Below, one piece after another: positions 1 through 8,771 of a stretch of DNA of 64,000 nucleotides (position 1 is its first letter; each line of letters starts with the position of its first letter). Location of the stretch: contig NZ_JAQPPK010000010.1 in the NCBI RefSeq assembly GCF_029952445.1, positions 1 through 64,000 of the forward strand, in the 5' to 3' direction. The notes under the pieces were generated by a model. The model was not told the origin of the DNA. It searched no databases and saw only the letters and a program-made list of their open reading frames with translations. This DNA is from Paenarthrobacter nitroguajacolicus (GTDB lineage Bacteria; Actinomycetota; Actinomycetes; Actinomycetales; Micrococcaceae). The position numbers were made by a program, and so were the translations under genes.

Positions 1-2
1 AA

Positions 3-245
3 ATCCGCCAATTCATCCCCAACGACTTCGCCTCCCTCGGAGCAGACGGCTTCGGCTTCTCCGACACCCGCCAAGCCGCACGCCGCTACTTCAAAAACGA
101 CACCCACTCCATCGTCGCCAAAACCCTGCAGTTGCTGGCGGCGAGGGGCGAGGTCGAGGAGGGCGCGCCGTCGTACGCCATTGACCGCTACAAGCTGCTT
201 GACGTGAACGCCGGCACCACCGGCGGAGCAGGCGGAGACGCCTGA
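3..245 (+). CDS. aceE: Pyruvate dehydrogenase E1 component, C-terminal fragment
   Basis: The gene enters from the left edge and only its last 80 codons are present. The fragment reads FIPNDFASLGADGFGFSDTR near its start and ends with KLLDVNAGTTGGAGGDA. This is the typical C-terminal domain of the homodimeric (AceE-type) pyruvate dehydrogenase E1 of actinobacteria, which decarboxylates pyruvate with thiamine diphosphate and passes the acetyl group to the E2 lipoyl domain. The TGA stop is followed 10 bases later by a very strong hairpin, as expected for the last gene of a transcript. The catalytic and cofactor domains lie outside the window, so intactness cannot be judged. Confidence 0.9.
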   Translation: MRQFIPNDFASLGADGFGFSDTRQAARRYFKNDTHSIVAKTLQLLAARGEVEEGAPSYAIDRYKLLDVNAGTTGGAGGDA

Positions 246-255
246 CAGGTCCTGC

Positions 256-306
256 AACGGGAATTGGCGGCAATGTTCTTGAAGAACATTGCCGCCAATT
301 CCCGTT
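256..306. terminator. 25-bp perfect palindrome between convergent genes
   Basis: Arms at 256-280 and 282-306 are exact reverse complements separated by a single G. It sits between the end of aceE (+) and the end of the DUF1508 gene (-). It is probably a bidirectional terminator, although no long T-run follows on either side. Confidence 0.75.
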
Positions 307-336
307 TCGCTCCAGGATCATCTGCAGACGGTCCAC

Positions 337-528
337 TCACGTGCCCAAATTCCTCCGGTCGACCACGAAACCCGTTGCGGCGTTTTCGCGGACTGCGTTG
401 ATACCGGCAACCACTGCCTTCAGGTTGGGAAATTGTGGCGACACTGCCACAACCGTGCCATCGTCTGCTGTGAGCCGGAACCGGAAAGAGTTGGCCCCTG
501 CCTTGAGAATTTCGAAACTGCCCGCCAT
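337..528 (-). CDS. DUF1508 (YegP-like) small protein
   Basis: A 63-residue protein with one DUF1508 repeat: GSFEILKAGANSFRFRL, then a turn, then PNLKAVVAGINAVRENA. Members of this family carry one or two such beta-beta-alpha units and have no established biochemical role. The ATG at 528 is preferred over an upstream in-frame start at 585 because AGGGGA lies just upstream of it and the domain begins at residue 3. It is convergent with aceE and divergent from the MobA-like gene. Function unknown. Confidence 0.7.
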   Translation of the reverse strand: MAGSFEILKAGANSFRFRLTADDGTVVAVSPQFPNLKAVVAGINAVRENAATGFVVDRRNLGT

Positions 529-688
529 GTCCCCTGTTCTTTCACGCGTCGTTGCGTCGTCGAGCTGACTTCCTAACTCCCTCACTGACCCTAATGGCCA
601 ATTCGCGGGGCCAAAAGCCCTACTCAGGAGTAGTTTGAAACCGATATCGGTAGATCAAATGGAAAGCCCCCAAGGAGCTAGAGACCGC

Positions 689-1324
689 ATGCACCCCCGC
701 GCGTATGGTGAGGATATGACTCAATCCGGCCCGCCCACCACGGGCGTCCTGCTCGCTGCGGGCGCCGGTACCCGATTGGGACGCGGCCCGAAGGCGCTGC
801 TGCCTTTCCGCGGCCGCACGCTGGTGGAAGTCCTGGCGGACACCTTGTTCGACGGCGGCTGCAGCGAGGTGGTGGTTGTCCTAGGGGCCGAAGCCGAACG
901 TGTTCGAAGCACCACGGACCTGGGCACGCACACCGTGGTGGACAACCCTGCGTGGGCCAAAGGCATGGCCGGTTCGTTCCGTGCAGGCATCGACGCCGCA
1001 CCGCCCGGCAACGGCATCATGGTGGCGCTGGTTGACCAACCCGGATTAACCCCGACGGCGGTGAGCAGGTTGCTGGGCAGCCATCGTCCCGGCCGGGTCA
1101 CCGCGGCCGCGTACCCTGACGAGTCAGGACGACTAAAGCGCAGGCACCCGGTGATTTTCGACGTCGGACTCCGCTCCGAAGCGGCCGCGGCCGCCCATGG
1201 CGACACGGGCGCGCGTTCGTTCCTCAAAGCGCATCCAGGCTTGGTGGACCTGGTGGACTGCAGCGATCTGTGCTCGGGAGACGACCTGGATACCAAGGAC
1301 AGCCTGCATCTGCTGGATGGGTAG
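689..1324 (+). CDS. MobA-like nucleotidyltransferase (MocA-type, molybdenum cofactor)
   Basis: The N-terminus carries the nucleotidyltransferase signature LAAGAGTRLG followed by GPKALLPFRGRTLVE, and later the NPAWAKGMAGSFRAGI and LVDQPGL segments. These are typical of MobA-like proteins that transfer CMP to molybdopterin (MocA) or of their close relatives. The adjacent xanthine dehydrogenase operon, whose enzyme needs the cytosine-dinucleotide or plain cofactor, supports a role in cofactor maturation. The ATG at 689 has AAGGAG 11 bases upstream; the ATG at 716 (MTQSGPPTTG) is an equally plausible start that trims nine residues. A nicotine-blue-oxidoreductase-like function cannot be excluded, since those proteins share the fold. 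Confidence 0.75.
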   Translation: MHPRAYGEDMTQSGPPTTGVLLAAGAGTRLGRGPKALLPFRGRTLVEVLADTLFDGGCSEVVVVLGAEAERVRSTTDLGTHTVVDNPAWAKGMAGSFRAGIDAAPPGNGIMVALVDQPGLTPTAVSRLLGSHRPGRVTAAAYPDESGRLKRRHPVIFDVGLRSEAAAAAHGDTGARSFLKAHPGLVDLVDCSDLCSGDDLDTKDSLHLLDG

Positions 1325-1344
1325 CGGCAGGTAAATTAGGGTCC

Positions 1345-1812
1345 ATGATCAGCATCGAAACGGACGATCCCGCACGCCCTGACGTCCACGCGCTCCTCGG
1401 CGAGCACCTGGCCGACATGTTCGCGACGTCCCCTGCGGAGAGCGTTCATGCTTTGGACCAGTCGGCGTTGTCCCACGAATCGATCACGTTCTGGACCGCC
1501 CGGGAGGATGGCGTCCTGTTGGGCTGCGGGGCGCTGAAGACGTTGTCCTTGGGCGATGCCGAACTGAAGTCGATGCGGACCACAGCCAACGCCCGGGGAC
1601 GCGGTGTGGCCACTTTGATGCTCAAGCACATCGTGGCCGAAGCACGGACCCGCGGTTTTGCACGGGTGGCCCTGGAAACAGGAACCGAAGAGTATTTTGC
1701 CCCGGCCCGTCGCCTGTATGCCCGGCATGGGTTCACGGAGTGCCCGCCGTTCGCGGATTACACCCTTGATCCGAACAGCGTGTTCATGGAACTCCCCCTC
1801 TCACCCAAGTAA
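1345..1812 (+). CDS. GNAT family N-acetyltransferase
   Basis: A 155-residue protein with the acetyl-CoA binding stretch ANARGRGVATLMLKHIVAEA (the Q/RxxGxG/A-type loop) and the C-terminal ARRLYARHGFTECPPF segment typical of GNAT enzymes. The substrate is not evident; the pattern GCGALK...ELKSM resembles YsnE/PaiA-like small-molecule acetyltransferases. The ATG at 1345 gives the normal family length. It starts 20 bases after the MobA-like gene and probably shares its transcript. The stop lies inside the large hairpin that separates it from the xanthine dehydrogenase gene. Confidence 0.8.
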   Translation: MISIETDDPARPDVHALLGEHLADMFATSPAESVHALDQSALSHESITFWTAREDGVLLGCGALKTLSLGDAELKSMRTTANARGRGVATLMLKHIVAEARTRGFARVALETGTEEYFAPARRLYARHGFTECPPFADYTLDPNSVFMELPLSPK

Positions 1813-1862
1813 GTGACAGCACATGTCGCAATGGGCGTCCATTGCGACATGTGCTGTTACTT
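1811..1862. terminator. 24-bp inverted repeat between convergent genes
   Basis: Arms 1811-1834 and 1839-1862 pair with one mismatch around a 4-base loop. The left arm contains the GNAT gene stop and the right arm reaches the stop of the xanthine dehydrogenase gene on the other strand. Its position suggests a bidirectional terminator. Confidence 0.75.
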
Positions 1863-4686
1863 AGTTGGGTATGAGGGTGTGGTCGCGGAGGGCCAGGTAG
1901 ATCTTGTCCCGCGCGATGGGCAACTCACCGAAGCGGATCCCCGTGGCGTTGCGGATCGCATTGGCCAGCGCGGGAGCCACCGGGTTGAAGGGGCTCTCGC
2001 TCATGGACTTGGCGCCCAAGGGACCCGTGGAATCGTTGGTCTTGGCGAAATACACCTCGCTCCGGGGCACATCCGCGAACGACGGGATGTGGTACTGCCG
2101 CAGGATGTCCGTGGTGACCCGGCCGGCGTCGTCCACTTTCACTTCCTCGTACAGCACCGCGCCGAGGGCCTGCGCTATGCCGCCCTCGATCTGGCCGCGG
2201 CACTGCCGCGGATTCACCACCACTCCGGCATCGGCAGCCTGGACGCTTTGCAGTATCCGCAGCTCACCCGTCCCCTTGTTCACGGCGACGCGGAAGCCAT
2301 GCACGTTGAACGCTACGGAGCGCGGCGTTCCACCCCAGTTGCCATCGGTGGCGAGCCGGACGCCCTGGAGCCGGGCGGCGTCGACAATCTCCTTCAGCGG
2401 CACCGAGCGGTCCCCACACTGGACAGCGCCGTCCACCAAACGGCACTCCGCCAACGGAACACCGGTCAGCGAAGCGGCCACCGTCTGGATCCGGGTAGCC
2501 AGCTCCAGCGCCGCACCGAGTGTCGCCTTGCCCGCAACCACGGTTCCGGCCGAGCCGAACGCACCGGTATCGTGCTCCACCAGGTCCGTGTCGGACTGCC
2601 GCACCTGAATGGCGTAGGCGGAGGTCGCTAGCGCCGTGGCCGCCAATTGCGCGTGGACGGTGGTGGTGCCGTTACCGAATTCGGCAGTACCGACGTCGAC
2701 GGCGAACCTTCCGTCCGCTTCCAGGCTCACCCGGGTGTGGGCGAAGTGGCCGCGGGGCGGGACGGTGTCGATCATGGACAGGGCCGAGCCCTCCCCCACG
2801 ACCCACTCGGGTCCGAGATCGTCCAGGCCGGCGGCGCGATAACGTTCCTTGCCACGGTCCAGGGCATCCCTGACCAACGAAACGCACTGATCCAGGCCGT
2901 AGCTGCCGTAGTGGACGTCTTCCTCGGGCTCGGGCGTGGTGGAAAGCATGTGGTCGCCGGGACGGACCATGTTCTTGAGCCGGAATTCAAGGGGATCCAT
3001 GCCGATTCCGATGGCCAGCTCATCGATGGCCGACTCAATCGCGAAGATCATTTGGCTCAGTCCGTACCCGCGGAAAGCCCCGGCCGGAACAGTGTTGGTG
3101 TAGACGGCGTGGGCATCCACTTTCTTGTTCACGCACTTGTAAACGGCCAACGACTCACCGCAGCCATGGAACATCACACCGGGAGCATGGTTTCCGTAGG
3201 CGCCGGTGTTCGTGAGCACGTTCAGTTGCAGCGCTGTGAGGTAGCCGTCCCTGTTGGCCCCGGCCTTCAGGTGGATGGTGAAAGGGTGCCGCGTGGTGGT
3301 GGCCGTGAACTGCTCGGTCCGGGTGAACTCCAGTTGGACTGGCCTGCGAAGAGCCAGGGCAGCAAGCGCTACAAGGTCCTCGGTAAGGACTTCCTGCTTG
3401 CCGCCGAAGCCGCCACCAACCCGCCCGGCCACAACCCGGATGGTCTCGGGGGTCAGGTTGAACAAGCGGCCCAATGTGCGTTTCACCAGGAAAGGTACCT
3501 GCGTGGAGGAACGGACCATCAGTCGCCCATCCTCATCAACCCAGGCAATGGAGGCGTGTGTTTCCATGGCCACGTGCTGCACACGCTGGGTCTGGTACGT
3601 GTGTTCGTGGATGAAGTCGGCCGCCGCGAAGCCGTCAGCCACGCTGCCCAGTTCGGCGTGGACCTCTGCCACCACGTTGTGCTGCGGACGCGAAATGCGG
3701 GAGAACACCCCGTCTTTCTCACCGTGAATGGCAGGGGCTCCCGGAAGAATGGCTTCCTGGGGGGTGAACACGGGTTCCAGCAGTTCGTACTGTACTTCCA
3801 GCGCGCGGGCTCCGGCTTCCGCGGCGCCCACCGATTCGGCCACGACGGCGGCAACCCGCTGCCCGATGAACCGCACAACGTGGTCCAGCACGCGGGTGTC
3901 GTCGGGATCGTCGGTGAAGTTCTCGTGCTGGGCCGTGGAGAAAAGTTGCTGCGGAGCGTCCTCATGCGTGAAGACCGCCACGACGCCCGGGACAGCCAAT
4001 GCCGGAGCCTTGTTGATGGAGACGATGCGTGCGTGTGGATGCGGTGAACGCAGGAGTTTCATATGCAGCAGGCCCGGGAGTTGCCCGGCCGGAACATCCA
4101 AGGTGTACCGTTCGGTTCCTGTCACGACGGCTTGGCCGGCGGGTGCGGGAACGTTGTCCCCAAGCTGGCCGCGTGCAGGTTCGACGGCGACAGGTGCCTG
4201 TGCCCCGGAAACGTCAGCTCCGGCGTCGTGCTCGTCGTGCTGTTCGTGCTGGTGGTCCCCGGAGTGCCCGCAAACGGCGTCCGCGATGGAACGGTAACCG
4301 GTGCAACGGCACAGGTTTCCCTTGAGGTTCCGGGGCAGGTTGGCGCGTTGTTCGTCGTCGAACGTAGCTGCGGTCATCATCATTCCGGCAGTGCAGAAAC
4401 CGCACTGGAAACCCTGCGACTCCAGGAACTGCTCCTGGACCGGGTGCAGCCCCTCAGCCGTAGCGAGGCCTTCGATAGTGGTGACTGCCTTGCCCTCGGC
4501 GCGGACGGCCGGGTAGATGCAGCTGTGGACAGGCGTGCCGTCGACGTAAACCGTGCACGCGCCGCAGTCACCGCCGTCGCAACCCTTCTTGACGCCGAAG
4601 TTGCCCTCTTCCCGCAGGAACGTGCGGAGGCACTGGCCGGGGCGGGGTGTGGCCTGCGAGGGCGCGCCGTTGATCTCAATTGCCAT
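1861..4686 (-). CDS. Xanthine dehydrogenase, fused [2Fe-2S] and molybdopterin subunit
   Basis: 941 residues combining two usually separate subunits. Residues 1-140 hold two [2Fe-2S] clusters: C36, C41, C44 and C56 (CDGGDCGAC), then C95, C98, C126 and C128 (QCGFC, CRCTGYRS). A linker of about 45 residues follows that is rich in His, Asp and Glu. The rest is the molybdopterin-binding part, with GGGFGGKQE and AFRGYGLSQM. No FAD domain is present; FAD is on the next subunit upstream. The complex should oxidise hypoxanthine/xanthine to urate in the cytoplasm. Start: ATG at 4686 with AAGGAGG upstream; it overlaps the FAD subunit gene by 11 bases. Xanthine is the likely substrate from context; other purine-like N-heterocycles are possible. 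Confidence 0.88.
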   Translation of the reverse strand: MAIEINGAPSQATPRPGQCLRTFLREEGNFGVKKGCDGGDCGACTVYVDGTPVHSCIYPAVRAEGKAVTTIEGLATAEGLHPVQEQFLESQGFQCGFCTAGMMMTAATFDDEQRANLPRNLKGNLCRCTGYRSIADAVCGHSGDHQHEQHDEHDAGADVSGAQAPVAVEPARGQLGDNVPAPAGQAVVTGTERYTLDVPAGQLPGLLHMKLLRSPHPHARIVSINKAPALAVPGVVAVFTHEDAPQQLFSTAQHENFTDDPDDTRVLDHVVRFIGQRVAAVVAESVGAAEAGARALEVQYELLEPVFTPQEAILPGAPAIHGEKDGVFSRISRPQHNVVAEVHAELGSVADGFAAADFIHEHTYQTQRVQHVAMETHASIAWVDEDGRLMVRSSTQVPFLVKRTLGRLFNLTPETIRVVAGRVGGGFGGKQEVLTEDLVALAALALRRPVQLEFTRTEQFTATTTRHPFTIHLKAGANRDGYLTALQLNVLTNTGAYGNHAPGVMFHGCGESLAVYKCVNKKVDAHAVYTNTVPAGAFRGYGLSQMIFAIESAIDELAIGIGMDPLEFRLKNMVRPGDHMLSTTPEPEEDVHYGSYGLDQCVSLVRDALDRGKERYRAAGLDDLGPEWVVGEGSALSMIDTVPPRGHFAHTRVSLEADGRFAVDVGTAEFGNGTTTVHAQLAATALATSAYAIQVRQSDTDLVEHDTGAFGSAGTVVAGKATLGAALELATRIQTVAASLTGVPLAECRLVDGAVQCGDRSVPLKEIVDAARLQGVRLATDGNWGGTPRSVAFNVHGFRVAVNKGTGELRILQSVQAADAGVVVNPRQCRGQIEGGIAQALGAVLYEEVKVDDAGRVTTDILRQYHIPSFADVPRSEVYFAKTNDSTGPLGAKSMSESPFNPVAPALANAIRNATGIRFGELPIARDKIYLALRDHTLIPN

Positions 4687-5611
4687 GGGAGGCCTCCTTC
4701 TGGGTGCCTGGAGTTTCGGGTTGCGTGGACGGCTGCGGCGAGGTGGCGTGCGGCGGCCAGAAATCGCCGGACACCGTCATCGACTCATCCAGCAGCTCCG
4801 CCCTGATCTCTTCGGCCAGCTTGAAGGTCATGTCGCGGCGCCATGCCGGAAGCCCGTGGATGTCGTCGTGGTACAGCGGCCACGGAATGGAATGTTCGAC
4901 GGCGGCGGCCAGCGTCGCGGCGTCGGGAACCTGATCGGCCGGGAACCTCAGCTGCACGGGCCTTTTGGTGGAAGCGGTGACAGTGATGACCAAGCCAAAA
5001 ACGGGGTCGAGCCTGCCGATCAGCAATACCCCGGAGCGGCCGAGGTTGCTCAGCGACAAGCGCCGGAACGCCACCCGGGCAGAGAGTGCCTCGGCGGGGA
5101 GGTGGATGCTGCGGAGCAACTCGCCCGGTGCCAGCACCGTTTGCATATCGCCCACAACGACGTCGGCCACCGGAACGGTCCGGCTGGTTCCGTCAGGGCT
5201 GAGCAGGGTCGCCATGCCGTCCAGTCCGGCGCAGAGCGACGTCATGGGTCCGGCCGGAAGTCCCGTGCAGATGTTCCCGCCCACCGTGGACATGTTCCAG
5301 ATCTTGAACGAGGCCACGAACGAATCGCAGCACGGCCGGATCAGCGCCAGTCCGGGCCACTCGCGGTGGGCAGCCTCGGCGGAAACGGGCAGGGCATAGA
5401 GTTCGGCAACAGTGCAGGTGGAGGCCAACTCGATGCCGTCGTCGGTGACGGTGATGGCCGGCCAACCCGTCTGTCCCAGGTCCAGGAGACGCTTGAGCAC
5501 GGTGCTTCCGTAGGAGAAAAGGACCGTGCCGCCGGCCAGCCAGGCATCGCCGTCGCGCCATTGTGCCGGGTCCGTGGTGGGGACCACGGCCTCGATGGTG
5601 TTCATGTCCAT
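4676..5611 (-). CDS. Xanthine dehydrogenase family FAD-binding subunit
   Basis: 311 residues of the CoxM/XdhB type. It contains WLAGGTVLF and NMSTVGGNICTGLPAGP, the two FAD-contacting glycine-rich motifs of molybdenum hydroxylase flavin subunits, and a C-terminal CO-dehydrogenase-flavoprotein domain ending with VSGDFWPPH. It passes electrons from the iron-sulfur clusters of the fused subunit to NAD+ or another acceptor. AGGAGG lies just upstream of the ATG at 5611. Its start overlaps the end of xdhC by 10 bases and its end overlaps the next gene, so the three are translationally coupled. Confidence 0.88.
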   Translation of the reverse strand: MDMNTIEAVVPTTDPAQWRDGDAWLAGGTVLFSYGSTVLKRLLDLGQTGWPAITVTDDGIELASTCTVAELYALPVSAEAAHREWPGLALIRPCCDSFVASFKIWNMSTVGGNICTGLPAGPMTSLCAGLDGMATLLSPDGTSRTVPVADVVVGDMQTVLAPGELLRSIHLPAEALSARVAFRRLSLSNLGRSGVLLIGRLDPVFGLVITVTASTKRPVQLRFPADQVPDAATLAAAVEHSIPWPLYHDDIHGLPAWRRDMTFKLAEEIRAELLDESMTVSGDFWPPHATSPQPSTQPETPGTQKEASHGN

Positions 5612-6855
5612 GGGTCCTCCTGAGTGAGGTGTTGAGGTGCTGGGTCAATGGGTGCCGGGTGGATCGGTGCTGGGTGGATCGGGCCGTCGCCGTCTTTGAG
5701 GGAAGGGAACCCAGTGTTGTTCCGGCTGGCCCCGCGCCCGGCGATGACTTCGGCCGTGATGGAAACTGCCACTTCGGCCGGGGTCACGGCGCCGAGGTCC
5801 AGTCCGATGGGCGAATGCAGCCGGTCCAAGGAGTCGGTTGGAGTTCCTGCCTGGAGCAGCGCTTCCACACGTTGGCGGTGGCTGCGGCGTGAGCCCAGGG
5901 CGCCGACGTAAGCCAGGTTCAGTCTGAGCGCGGCCTGGAGCAGGGGGATATCGAATTTGGGGTCGTGGGTCATAACGCAAACGACCGTGCGCGAATCCAG
6001 GCGCCCACCGGCTGCCTCGGCTTCCAGGTAACGGTGTGGCCAGTCGGTGACAACCTGGTCGGCCCCGGCGAAGCGGGTTTGGGAAGCGAAGGCCGGCCGT
6101 GCATCACAAAGGGTGACGTTGTAGCCAAGGAGTTGCCCGACCGGCAACAAGGCTGCGCCGAAGTCGTTGGCTCCGAAGACCAGCATGCGCGCTGCCGGCA
6201 GGCGGCTTTCCACAAACAGCGTGATGGGCTGCGGTTCTTCCTCTTCGCGGGGTGGGGCCGCCAACCTCTCGGTGGTAACCCAGCCGTCGATGCAGCCTTC
6301 CGGTGGCGCCAGCCGGACCAGGCCTGCGCGGCCGCCCTGGAGCAGCGGCTCCACTTGCGCAGCGGCGGCAAAAAGTGTGGAGGGGTGGTCGCCCAGCAGC
6401 TTCGCCAGTTCCTGTGATTCCATGGCCCGGAACCGCACCGGATCATCCACCACCATCACCCCTCCCCCGGCGTCGAGGCGGCGGATCAAGGCCGCAGGGC
6501 GTTGGGCCCCGGCGAACAGCGAAAGTTCCGGCGAGCCGGCCCCGTAGGGCTGGATGTGGACTTCCAGCTCACCGCCGCAGGTGAGTCCGACGGCGAACGC
6601 GTCCTCGGCACTGTAGCCGTAGGACTCAAGGCGCGGACCGCCGTCGCGCATTGCTTCCAAAGCCGCCTCCACGACGGCGCCCTCCACGCATCCACCGGAC
6701 AGGCTGCCCAGGATTTCGCCGTGTTCGGAGACCATCATGGAAGTCCCCAAGGGCCGCGGCACTGATCCGCCGCTGCCCACGATGGTGGCCACGGCGAGTC
6801 GTTGGCCGGTGACCGCAGGCCGCCAGCTGCCCAGTGAAGGCATCAGATCCAGCAT
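5602..6855 (-). CDS. xdhC: XdhC/CoxI family molybdenum enzyme maturation protein
   Basis: 417 residues. The N-terminal XdhC/CoxI domain has SLSGGCVEGAVVEAAL, and the C-terminal Rossmann domain has MLVFGANDFGAALLPVGQ and AYVGALGSRRS. XdhC proteins protect and insert the sulfurated molybdenum cofactor into xanthine dehydrogenase. It is the first gene of the operon; AAAGGA lies 7 bases upstream of the ATG at 6855. The extreme C-terminus is a low-complexity tail with the repeat HPAPIHPAPIDPAP, coded by short direct repeats at about 5640-5690, which is not part of the family fold. Confidence 0.88.
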   Translation of the reverse strand: MLDLMPSLGSWRPAVTGQRLAVATIVGSGGSVPRPLGTSMMVSEHGEILGSLSGGCVEGAVVEAALEAMRDGGPRLESYGYSAEDAFAVGLTCGGELEVHIQPYGAGSPELSLFAGAQRPAALIRRLDAGGGVMVVDDPVRFRAMESQELAKLLGDHPSTLFAAAAQVEPLLQGGRAGLVRLAPPEGCIDGWVTTERLAAPPREEEEPQPITLFVESRLPAARMLVFGANDFGAALLPVGQLLGYNVTLCDARPAFASQTRFAGADQVVTDWPHRYLEAEAAGGRLDSRTVVCVMTHDPKFDIPLLQAALRLNLAYVGALGSRRSHRQRVEALLQAGTPTDSLDRLHSPIGLDLGAVTPAEVAVSITAEVIAGRGASRNNTGFPSLKDGDGPIHPAPIHPAPIDPAPQHLTQEDPWT

Positions 6856-7184
6856 GGCAACACGTCCTTTTTCCAGGTGCTCCGGCCGGGATGGCCCAGC
6901 CGGAGCAGTGCGCGATCTTGCCTCATATTCTCATTGACTGAGGTTGTTGAGGGGTAGTCGCGCTTGTTCGATACGAGTTCAGGTATGAGTTCATAGGAAC
7001 GGGGGCAAGGGCTTCATCTCCCTGCCCCCGTTCCCTGACGGAGCGTCGGCGCCCGAGCCGCCGCCCGCCGTCGTGCCTGTTCATAAGGGACGACGACGGC
7101 GGACGCCTATTCGTGCGGTGGGTACCGACGGACCGTCGATCAGAGTGCCGGAAGGGACCCGCCGGCGCGGGGTGCGGCTCCCGG
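6856..7184. other. Intergenic region: xdhC leader and three hairpins
   Basis: No gene is visible in these 329 bases. From left to right it holds the xdhC leader with an inverted repeat (6878-6886 with 6899-6907, TGCTCCGGC type, which could hide or present the ribosome site), an imperfect 14-15 bp hairpin at 6996-7034, and a 10-bp-arm hairpin at 7065-7102. The latter two lie where the purine permease transcript coming from the right should end. Confidence 0.6.
6996..7102 (-). terminator. Two hairpins downstream of the purine permease
   Basis: Arms 6996-7010/7021-7034 (GGAACGGGGGC type, one bulge) and 7065-7074/7093-7102 (CCGCCGTCGT type). Both are downstream of the leftward permease gene and upstream of xdhC, so termination of the guaD-permease transcript is the simplest role. 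Neither has a clear U-tract. Confidence 0.5.
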
Positions 7185-8765
7185 CTAGATGCCCATCAGA
7201 GCGTTAATGGGGCCGCGGGCGAAGTAGATGATGAAGCCTGCCGTGACCACCCACATGAGCGGATGGACCTTCTTGGCTTTACCGGATGCCGCGCTGATGA
7301 TGGCGAACGAGACGAACCCGACGCCGATGCCGTTGGCGATGGAGTACGTCAGCGGCATGGTCACGATGGTGAGGAACGCCGGGAGCGCGATGGAGAACTT
7401 GGTGAACTTGATCTCGCGGATCTGGGCCATCATCATGGCACCCACCACCACCAGCGCTGCTGCAGCTACTTCAAGCGGCACCACCGAGGTGAGCGGCGTG
7501 AAGAACATCGAGCCCAGGAACAACAGGCCGGTGACCACGGAAGCCAGGCCGGTGCGCGCGCCTTCGCCAATGCCCGCTGCGGAGTCGATGTACACCGTGT
7601 TGGACGAACCGGAGGTTGCGCCACCCACCACTGCGCCCATGCCTTCAACGATGAAGGCCGACTTCAGCTTGGGGAACGTTCCATCCTTGTGGGCCACGCC
7701 GGCGCTCTTGGCAAGGCCGGTCATGGTGCCCATGGCGTCGAAAAAGTTGGTGAACACCAGGGTGAAGACCAACATGGTGGCAGCGAGCCCACCGATCCTG
7801 GCAAAGGAGCCGAAGAGGTCGAACTGGCCCACAAGGCTGAGATCCGGGACGGAGACCAGCTGGCTCGACAAGATCGGCACGTTGAGGTGCCAACCGCCAG
7901 GATTGGTTGCGGAGCCCGGTCCGATGTGGAAGATGGCCTCGACAACAGCGGCAAGGACGGTAGTGGCGACGATGCCGATCAGCAGGCCGCCCTGGATCTT
8001 GCGTGCCACGAGGATGCCCATGGCCAGCAAACCAACAATGAAGACGAGGGTGGGGATGGACGTGATGGAGCCATCGTTGCCCAACTGAACCGGCGGACCG
8101 CCCGCAGTGGGACGGACAAAGCCGGAGTCCACGAAGCCGATGAAGGCGATGAACAGGCCGATGCCAACGGTGATGGCGGCCTTGAGTTCCTTGGGCACTG
8201 CCTTGAAGATCGCCGTCCGGGCGCCGGTGGCACCGAAGAGCACGATCAGGATGCCGTTGATGACCACCAGCCCCATGGCTTCCGGCCAGGTGACTTCCTG
8301 GATGACTGCTACAGCCAGGAAGGAGTTGATGCCAAGACCGGCCGCGAGACCGAACGGCAGGTTGGCGATAAGACCGAAAATGATGGTCATGACGCCGGCG
8401 GTCAGGCCGGTAACGGCACCGACTTGGGCGGCGGAAAGCCAACCACCTGCCACATCCGTTGGTGCGTTCTCTGCCGAGAAGCCACCGAGGATCAGCGGGT
8501 TCAGGATAACGATGTACGCCATGGTGAAGAAGGTGACCAGGCCGCCCCGGAATTCGCGGGCCAGCGTGGATCCACGCTTGGAGATCTGGAAGAACTTGTC
8601 CAGGAAGTTCGGCGGCTTCTGGCCGTTGCCCTGCTGGGCAAGGCCGGTTGCCGTGTGCTTTGCCGCTGTGGGCTCTGCGCTGTTGTCTCCGTTGGGGAGG
8701 AGCGCAGCCTGCTTCTCAGCTGCTGTCTGCATTTCTGCGTTGTCCAGGATATTCATCTCAGCCAC
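7185..8765 (-). CDS. NCS2/AzgA-type guanine-hypoxanthine permease
   Basis: 526 residues with about 12-14 hydrophobic segments after a soluble 70-residue N-terminus. It carries the motifs of the AzgA/PbuG branch of nucleobase-cation symporters: TFFTMAYIVILNP, AAGLGINSFLA, and TNFFDAMGTMTGLAKSAG. It should import guanine, hypoxanthine or adenine with protons. The first codon is GTG at 8765; an ATG at 8756 is also possible. It follows guaD by 6 bases, so uptake and deamination of guanine are co-expressed. Confidence 0.88.
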   Translation of the reverse strand: MAEMNILDNAEMQTAAEKQAALLPNGDNSAEPTAAKHTATGLAQQGNGQKPPNFLDKFFQISKRGSTLAREFRGGLVTFFTMAYIVILNPLILGGFSAENAPTDVAGGWLSAAQVGAVTGLTAGVMTIIFGLIANLPFGLAAGLGINSFLAVAVIQEVTWPEAMGLVVINGILIVLFGATGARTAIFKAVPKELKAAITVGIGLFIAFIGFVDSGFVRPTAGGPPVQLGNDGSITSIPTLVFIVGLLAMGILVARKIQGGLLIGIVATTVLAAVVEAIFHIGPGSATNPGGWHLNVPILSSQLVSVPDLSLVGQFDLFGSFARIGGLAATMLVFTLVFTNFFDAMGTMTGLAKSAGVAHKDGTFPKLKSAFIVEGMGAVVGGATSGSSNTVYIDSAAGIGEGARTGLASVVTGLLFLGSMFFTPLTSVVPLEVAAAALVVVGAMMMAQIREIKFTKFSIALPAFLTIVTMPLTYSIANGIGVGFVSFAIISAASGKAKKVHPLMWVVTAGFIIYFARGPINALMGI

Positions 8766-8771
8766 CGGGCC

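Noticed and set aside
6856..7110. Riboswitch (molybdenum cofactor or purine) upstream of xdhC
   Set aside because: Hairpins are present but I could not match any conserved riboswitch core; two of them are better explained as ends of the permease transcript.
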